Assembly: GCF_904067545.1 (NCBI RefSeq)
Contig: NZ_LR881183.1
Coordinates: forward strand, 1,182,277-1,246,276
Length of the DNA: 64,000 bases
Direction of reading: 5' to 3'
Origin: Thermococcus camini
Lineage (GTDB): Archaea > Methanobacteriota_B > Thermococci > Thermococcales > Thermococcaceae
The position numbers were made by a program, and so were the translations under genes. The stretch's first letter is position 1. Every line of letters starts with the position of its first letter. The notes under the pieces are model-generated. The model had not been told where the DNA came from. It was given only the letters and a program-made list of their open reading frames with translations, and ran no database searches. Shown here one piece after another: positions 60,304 to 64,000 of this stretch.

Positions 60304-60962
60304 AGCTCGATGACGCTCCCCGTTCTAACCTCAACGAACTTTTCGGGATATTTCCTCCGCACATACGCCTTCGCATCCTCCCCAGAACAGTGGGCAGGAG
60401 CTATGAACTCAGTCAACTCCGACAACCTATCAAGAGCCCCGGCCGGGAGGTAATGAAAACCACCGATTACGAGGTGGGCTTTCCCATAGCCAGAAACCTC
60501 AAGGACTGCCCTTGTAAGCCCCTCAACGCCCGGATGGGAACAGCCAACGATGACGACGAGGGCTGAAGGAGTTTCAACCCCGATAGCTTGCTCAAAACCG
60601 TTTAAGGGCCCCGAAGTCCAAACCCCTGCCTCAAGTTCACCGGCCTTCCTGACCTCCCCAACCCGGAACCCCCATTGTCTCACCATCGTCCCGTTTCCCG
60701 GCGGGGCGTAGAGAGGAATTCCAGGATTCAGCTCCCCTACGAGAGGAAGGCCTCCATAGTGGTCGTAGTGCCAGTGGCTCAGAACCGCGAAGTCGAGGCC
60801 TTTTAGAGATACACCCAACACTCTGGAGTTATGGAGGAGAATCTCCCCTTTAGTGTCCGCATCAAATATGAAGCGGTTTTTTCCCTCAACCAGAACGCTC
60901 CAGCCCCAGTCGTTGAGGAAGCCCTTTCCTGGGGTATTGTCGTTGAGGACAAGGATCCGCAT
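60300..60962 (-). CDS. Metallo-beta-lactamase-fold hydrolase
   Basis: About 220 residues from ATG 60962 (MRILVLNDNTPGKGF), after GGTGGCGGCT. SHWHYDHYGG is the metal motif, then VGCSHPG and GGFHY, and APAHCSGEDA at the C-terminus. This resembles the MJ0301-like subgroup (dihydropterin/ribofuranosylaminobenzene phosphate synthase-like) rather than true beta-lactamases. The substrate is unknown. It shares a 75-bp divergent intergenic region with trmO, which holds a near-palindromic CTTTTAAG. Confidence 0.85.
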   Translation of the reverse strand: MRILVLNDNTPGKGFLNDWGWSVLVEGKNRFIFDADTKGEILLHNSRVLGVSLKGLDFAVLSHWHYDHYGGLPLVGELNPGIPLYAPPGNGTMVRQWGFRVGEVRKAGELEAGVWTSGPLNGFEQAIGVETPSALVVIVGCSHPGVEGLTRAVLEVSGYGKAHLVIGGFHYLPAGALDRLSELTEFIAPAHCSGEDAKAYVRRKYPEKFVEVRTGSVIEL

Positions 60963-61037
60963 AGCCGCCACCAGGTTCATTTTTAGAAACCTAACGAAGG
61001 CTTTTAAGCTTCACCTCCAACGGAACTTGGGATTGAG

Positions 61038-61523
61038 ATGGAGATAACCTACCGCATCATTGGAATCATCCACAGCCCATTCAAGGAGCCGAAGGGCGTT
61101 CCAATACAGCCTTCGGCGGCGAGGGGCGTTAGGGGAACCGTCGAGGTCTTCCCGGAGTACGCACCCGGGCTGAAGGACATCGAGGGCTTCTCGCACATCA
61201 TACTAATTTACCACTTCCACCTCGCAAAGCCTGGAAAGCTTTTGGTCAAACCCTACATGGACGAGGAGGAGCACGGGGTTTTCGCCACCCGCGCACCGGG
61301 CAGACCGAACCCAATAGGCATCTCGATAGTGAGGCTCACCGGCGTCGAGGGAAACGTGCTCCATATCGAAGACGTTGACATCGTTGACGGAACGCCCCTG
61401 CTTGACATAAAGCCATATGTGCCAGAGTTTGACATAAGGGACGTTGAGAGAAAGGGCTGGCTGGAGCGAAACGTTCACAAGCTTCCGGAGGCCAGGGACG
61501 ACGGCAGGTTTGTAAGGGGATAG
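61038..61523 (+). CDS. trmO: TrmO/TsaA-family tRNA methyltransferase
   Basis: A 161-residue single beta-barrel methyltransferase (formerly UPF0066/VirR). Family landmarks are YRIIGIIHSPFKEPKGVPIQP, GFSHIILIYHFH, GVFATRAPGRPNPIGIS and VDGTPLLDIKPY. TrmO methylates t6A37 in tRNA using SAM. The ATG follows GGGATTGAG. After its stop there is a possible hairpin (GGGACTGCC and GGCAGCCC) at 61527-61550. Confidence 0.88.
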   Translation: MEITYRIIGIIHSPFKEPKGVPIQPSAARGVRGTVEVFPEYAPGLKDIEGFSHIILIYHFHLAKPGKLLVKPYMDEEEHGVFATRAPGRPNPIGISIVRLTGVEGNVLHIEDVDIVDGTPLLDIKPYVPEFDIRDVERKGWLERNVHKLPEARDDGRFVRG

Positions 61524-61526
61524 CTG

Positions 61527-61550
61527 GGACTGCCTCATGATGGCAGCCCT
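61527..61550 (+). terminator. Possible hairpin after trmO
   Basis: GGG-A-CTGCC, a 7-base loop, then GGCAG-CCC form a stem of eight pairs with one bulge just after the trmO stop. No T-run follows, so function as a terminator is uncertain. Confidence 0.3.
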
Positions 61551-61682
61551 ACGAAATTCAACTTCTATCCCAAAAGCCGTCTGGGGGTAGGAAGGACTTG
61601 TTGTTGGGCGTTCTATGGGTGCCGGTGCAGTAATCCTTCTGTCGGGATGCAATATCGGAGTGGTCATTAAAAATTCCTGGGG

Positions 61683-61726
61683 ATTAGGACAACCGAAAAC
61701 TTTAAATGCTGTGCATATGCACAAAA
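61683..61726 (+). promoter_or_regulatory. Conserved promoter element, copy B
   Basis: ATTAGG-AC-AACC, then a core GAAAACTTTAAAT that includes the TATA box, then the 14-bp perfect palindrome TGTGCATATGCACA followed by AAA. It lies 28 bp before the ATG at 61754. The palindrome covers the stretch between TATA and transcript start, so a bound protein should repress. It matches copies at 58923-58968 and 62626-62667. Confidence 0.75.
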
Positions 61727-61753
61727 TAATAGAACGAAAGCGAGGTGGTTGAG

Positions 61754-62359
61754 ATGAGAATCGCGATACCCACCAATGGAGGGGGGCTTGAGGACACCGT
61801 CGCCCCTGTTTTTGCCAGGGCACCGGCTTTCCTCATAGCGGACGTTGACGAAAACGGCAACGTCACCAACAGCAAGGTCATCCAGAACGGTGCCGCCATG
61901 GCAGGAGGCGGAGCCGGGCCACTGGCCGTCCAGACCTTAATCAACGAGGGCGTCGAAGCGGTGATAGCACCGCAGGTCGGCCCCAACGCCCTCGGAGCCA
62001 TACAGGCCGCTGGAATAAGGCTTTACCAAGTCGCCCCGGGGACACCCGTTGAAGAAGCGATAAAGGCAGTCGTGAGTGGAAGCGTTGGGCAGTTCACAGC
62101 TCCAGTAGCACCGGCTCCGGCAACCCCAACGGCGCCAGCTCCGGCCTACGGCCCGTACCCGGCGACGCCCACATACCCGGCCTACCCCGCTTACGGCTAC
62201 GGCTTTGGCTGGGGCCGCGGTGGCGGCTGGGGAAGAGGCAGAGGCTTTGGAAGGGGATGGGGCAGAGGAGGCAGAGGCTGGGGAGCGAGGCTCGGCTACT
62301 GCCCATGGACCGGCCAGCCCAGCAGGAGAACCCTCCGCTGGCTCTACGGCTGGTGGTGA
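61754..62359 (+). CDS. NifX/NafY-like protein with Gly/Arg/Trp-rich tail
   Basis: A 201-residue protein. Residues 1 to about 115 are a cofactor-binding-type domain (MRIAIPTNGGGLEDTVAPVF, then QVGPNALGAIQAAGIRLYQV). A Pro/Ala/Tyr-rich linker (about 118-155) leads to a tail rich in Gly, Arg and Trp (for example GWGRGGGWGRGRGFGRG). ATG 61754 follows GAGGTGGTTGAG. The RGG-like tail could bind nucleic acid or drive assembly, which is inference. A single cysteine (YCPW) lies near the end. Confidence 0.85.
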   Translation: MRIAIPTNGGGLEDTVAPVFARAPAFLIADVDENGNVTNSKVIQNGAAMAGGGAGPLAVQTLINEGVEAVIAPQVGPNALGAIQAAGIRLYQVAPGTPVEEAIKAVVSGSVGQFTAPVAPAPATPTAPAPAYGPYPATPTYPAYPAYGYGFGWGRGGGWGRGRGFGRGWGRGGRGWGARLGYCPWTGQPSRRTLRWLYGWW

Positions 62360-62415
62360 GCCCTTTATTTTTACCTTATGGACATGAGCTTTGAGAACGT
62401 ATCGGAGGAAGGAGA

Positions 62416-62631
62416 ATGCCAAGAGGAATGGGAAGAGGATACGGCAGGCCGGGGTACGGATTTTACCCGTTCGGGAGCACTTATGGTCTAATCGACCTGC
62501 TCTTCCTCATCGGAATCCTGTACTTCCTGTTCAAGTTGTTCGTCGTGGCGTTTCCATACGCTCTGGGTCTGATAGTACTCTTAGCCCTCAGGTCATTCCT
62601 GAGGCCCAGGCCCTGGGGAAGGCCATTTTGA
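62416..62631 (+). CDS. Small Gly/Arg-rich-headed membrane protein
   Basis: A 71-residue protein with a Gly/Arg/Tyr-rich N-terminus (MPRGMGRGYGRPGYGFYPF) followed by two transmembrane helices (LIDLLFLIGILYFLFKLFV and ALGLIVLLALRSFL). The sequence matches no family I know. Its head resembles the tails of the flanking NifX/NafY-like proteins. The ATG follows GGAGGAAGGAGA. It is 56 bp after the preceding gene and overlaps the start of element copy C. Confidence 0.7.
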   Translation: MPRGMGRGYGRPGYGFYPFGSTYGLIDLLFLIGILYFLFKLFVVAFPYALGLIVLLALRSFLRPRPWGRPF

Positions 62632-62667
62632 GCGTATGCAAACTTTTTTAAGTTCGGTTTTCCTAAT
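62626..62667 (-). promoter_or_regulatory. Conserved promoter element, copy C (reverse orientation)
   Basis: On the minus strand it reads ATTAGG-AA-AACC, a core GAACTTAAAAAAG, then TTTGCATACGCTCAAAA, matching copies A and B. Relative to the gene it serves (62687, plus strand) it is inverted, so the GCATACGC box is upstream of TATA (TTTTTTAAG, about 62644-62652) and the ATTAGG box is downstream, 20 bp before the ATG. It begins at the stop of the small membrane protein gene. Confidence 0.7.
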
Positions 62668-62686
62668 TCTCCAGGAGGTGATGTGA

Positions 62687-63142
62687 ATGAGGATCATAGT
62701 CTCAACCGTAAACGGAGGACTCGATGACGGGGTGAACCCGGCGTTCGGGAGGACACCAACCTTCACGATAGTTGACGTCGAAAACGGAGAAATAACCGGC
62801 GCCCAGGTCGTTCAGAACCCTGGCTATTCTCAGCCGAGGGGGGCAGGCGTTACCGCGGCGCAGTTCGTCATAGACAATGGTGCCGATGTGGTTATAGCGG
62901 GTCAGTTTGGGCCCAACTCATCGGGAGTACTCCAAGCTGCTGGCATAAGGATGGTCTCGGCCCCGGCCACGATGACCGTCAGAGAAGCCGTCGAAGCCTT
63001 CTTGAGGGGTGAGCTCACCGGGGCCGTTTTTGGCCCTGAAGGTGGAGCCGGCGGAGGAATGGGAAGAGGTATGGGACGCGGCATGGGAAGAGGCAGAGGA
63101 ATGGGTCGTGGAGGCGGAATGGGAAGAGGCGGCGGTTGGTGA
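62687..63142 (+). CDS. NifX/NafY-like protein with Gly/Met/Arg-rich tail
   Basis: A 151-residue protein. Residues 1 to about 115 are the cofactor-binding-type domain (MRIIVSTVNGGLDDGVNPAFGR, then QFGPNSSGVLQAAGIRM). The rest is a GMGRG-repeat tail (about 35 residues, Gly, Met and Arg only in the main). It is a clear paralogue of the protein at 61754 and more distantly of 58980. The ATG follows GGAGGTGATGTGA. Methionine-rich repeats could bind soft metals such as copper; that is inference. Confidence 0.85.
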   Translation: MRIIVSTVNGGLDDGVNPAFGRTPTFTIVDVENGEITGAQVVQNPGYSQPRGAGVTAAQFVIDNGADVVIAGQFGPNSSGVLQAAGIRMVSAPATMTVREAVEAFLRGELTGAVFGPEGGAGGGMGRGMGRGMGRGRGMGRGGGMGRGGGW

Positions 63143-63328
63143 AACTGCTCTTCTCTTCCAACATTTTCGCGAGTACACCCAACAAAAGTTAAAGTCCTAA
63201 CATAATTTGCCTCGTTCATACTGAGAAACTCTAAACCTACCCGAAGGACAGGGCCTACGAAAAGAAAAACGTAACGAGTAGAGAGGTTTTTATATGATGT
63301 GGTAGATGACAATGCTGAGGTGATTTCA

Positions 63329-63637
63329 ATGCCGATTATGAGGCTCTGGCACGGAAGGGTGCCAATCGAAAAGGCGGACGAGTACGAAAAGTTCCTCATC
63401 GAGAGGGCGGTTCCTGACTACGGCTCCGTCGATGGACTTTTAAAGCTCTACTTCACGAGGAAGGATGAAGGAGACGTTGCCCATTTCCTTCTCGTCACGA
63501 TATGGGACTCGATGGAGTCCATCAAGAAGTTTGCAGGGGAAAACCCGGAGATAGCGAAGTATTATCCAGAAGACGATGACTTCCTGCTGGAAAAAGAGAA
63601 GTACGTTCAGCATTACAGGATTTTCTACGAAGGATGA
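63329..63637 (+). CDS. Antibiotic biosynthesis monooxygenase-like (dimeric alpha/beta-barrel) protein
   Basis: A 102-residue protein of the ABM/dimeric ferredoxin-like barrel type: RLWHGRVPIEKADEYEKFL, then FTRKDEGDVAHFLLVTIWDSMESIKKFAGE and the end YYPEDDDFLLEKEKYVQHY. These proteins include quinol monooxygenases and small heme-degrading enzymes; specificity is not clear. ATG 63329 follows GAGGTGATTTCA; a promoter GAGGTTTTTATATG lies about 40 bp upstream. Confidence 0.78.
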   Translation: MPIMRLWHGRVPIEKADEYEKFLIERAVPDYGSVDGLLKLYFTRKDEGDVAHFLLVTIWDSMESIKKFAGENPEIAKYYPEDDDFLLEKEKYVQHYRIFYEG

Positions 63638-63643
63638 CCGGGA

Positions 63644-64000
63644 ATGAAAAGGGGCCAGCTGTGGGCTGGCATTCTTTCTCCCCAAGTAGCCCTTGGCGGG
63701 ATAGGCATTGCAATCATGATAAACCGCTCCTGGTGGAAACTAACGGACAACGCGATAAGCGACCTGGGAAAGGTCGGTCTCCCGTACAATTGGGTGATGA
63801 ACGTTCCGCTGTTCATATCCGCTGTTCTCGCCATCTATTATGCAGCCGGTCTGTTTGGTGAAGTTAAAAACAGGGTTTTCAGGCTTGGAATCGCCCTCTT
63901 CGTTATCGGACTGGTCTTCTTGGCCGGGGTGGCACTCTTCCCGGAGGGGACTGGGCCCCACTACCACGTCAGCTGGGGGTTCTTTCTGGCAGGGAGCATC
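63644..64000 (+). CDS. DUF998-family membrane protein, partial
   Basis: Opens at ATG 63644 and runs off the right edge after 119 codons. Several transmembrane helices are visible (ILSPQVALGGIGIAIMI, VPLFISAVLAIYYAAGLF, IALFVIGLVFLAGVALF). The DUF998 landmarks TDNAISDLGKVG and FPEGTGPHYHVSWG are present. The function of the family is unknown. It is 6 bp after the monooxygenase-like gene, so probably co-transcribed. Confidence 0.82.
   Translation, partial: MKRGQLWAGILSPQVALGGIGIAIMINRSWWKLTDNAISDLGKVGLPYNWVMNVPLFISAVLAIYYAAGLFGEVKNRVFRLGIALFVIGLVFLAGVALFPEGTGPHYHVSWGFFLAGSI

Overview
The window looks like the chromosome of a hyperthermophilic archaeon of the order Thermococcales, most likely Thermococcus. 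The evidence is the gene content: superoxide reductase, rubredoxin, rubrerythrin and NAD(P)H:rubredoxin oxidoreductase together, an archaeal class I aldolase, prefoldin alpha, two-subunit 2-oxoacid:ferredoxin oxidoreductase, DUF835 and DUF2250 proteins. The tight, overlapping genes, the GGTGA-type ribosome binding sites and the TTTAAA/TTATAA boxes about 25-35 bp before starts are also archaeal. The two ends cut through sufD and a DUF998 membrane protein.

Layout. 1-5.1 kb: the SUF iron-sulfur assembly operon (sufC-sufB-sufD), thiI and an E1-like activating enzyme. 5.1-12.4 kb: thiol and redox genes (nitroreductase, a small cysteine protein, a DsrE-like protein, a thioredoxin-CcdA fusion, an MsrA-MsrB fusion, korAB, peroxiredoxin). 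12.4-28.8 kb: an oxygen-defence and iron-handling island. It holds nine ferritin-superfamily genes (ferritin, rubrerythrin, a Dps-like protein, an encapsulated-ferritin-like protein and five erythrin-like paralogues), the flavodiiron/rubredoxin/superoxide reductase electron chain, a cysteine-free Fur-family regulator, two DUF59 proteins, a molybdopterin-fold protein with a membrane partner, and an ABC transporter operon. 28.9-30.7 kb: a tRNA methyltransferase and an endonuclease/phosphatase-fold protein. 30.7-36.3 kb: a CRISPR leader, an array of 18 repeats, then cas1-cas2-cas4-cas3 with no effector (Cascade) genes in the window.

36.4-56.4 kb is mostly housekeeping: a surface protein gene with a frameshift, alaX, an aspartate transporter, birA divergent from a fructose-bisphosphate aldolase, a biotinylated carboxyltransferase, cstA, an ArsA-type ATPase with a DUF59 partner, vapBC, a lysophospholipase-like hydrolase, a large protein with repeated PepSY-like modules, purA, a sugar epimerase and a DUF2341 surface protein. 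56.6-63.1 kb holds prefoldin alpha and then two MinD-type ATPases with ferredoxin inserts, three NifX/NafY-like (dinitrogenase cofactor family) proteins, two of them with Gly/Arg-rich tails, and a small Gly/Arg-rich membrane protein.

The strongest candidate for something undescribed is in the last region. A conserved 42-46 bp element, made of an ATTAGG-N2-AACC box, an AT-rich core that includes the TATA box, and a near-palindromic TGTGCATAYGCWCAAAA box, lies before all three NifX/NafY-like genes. In one copy it is shared with the divergent MinD-type operon. It looks like a common control element for a metal or Fe-S cofactor handling system. The second candidate is the ferritin-superfamily cluster with a stand-alone encapsulated-ferritin-like protein and no encapsulin shell gene nearby.
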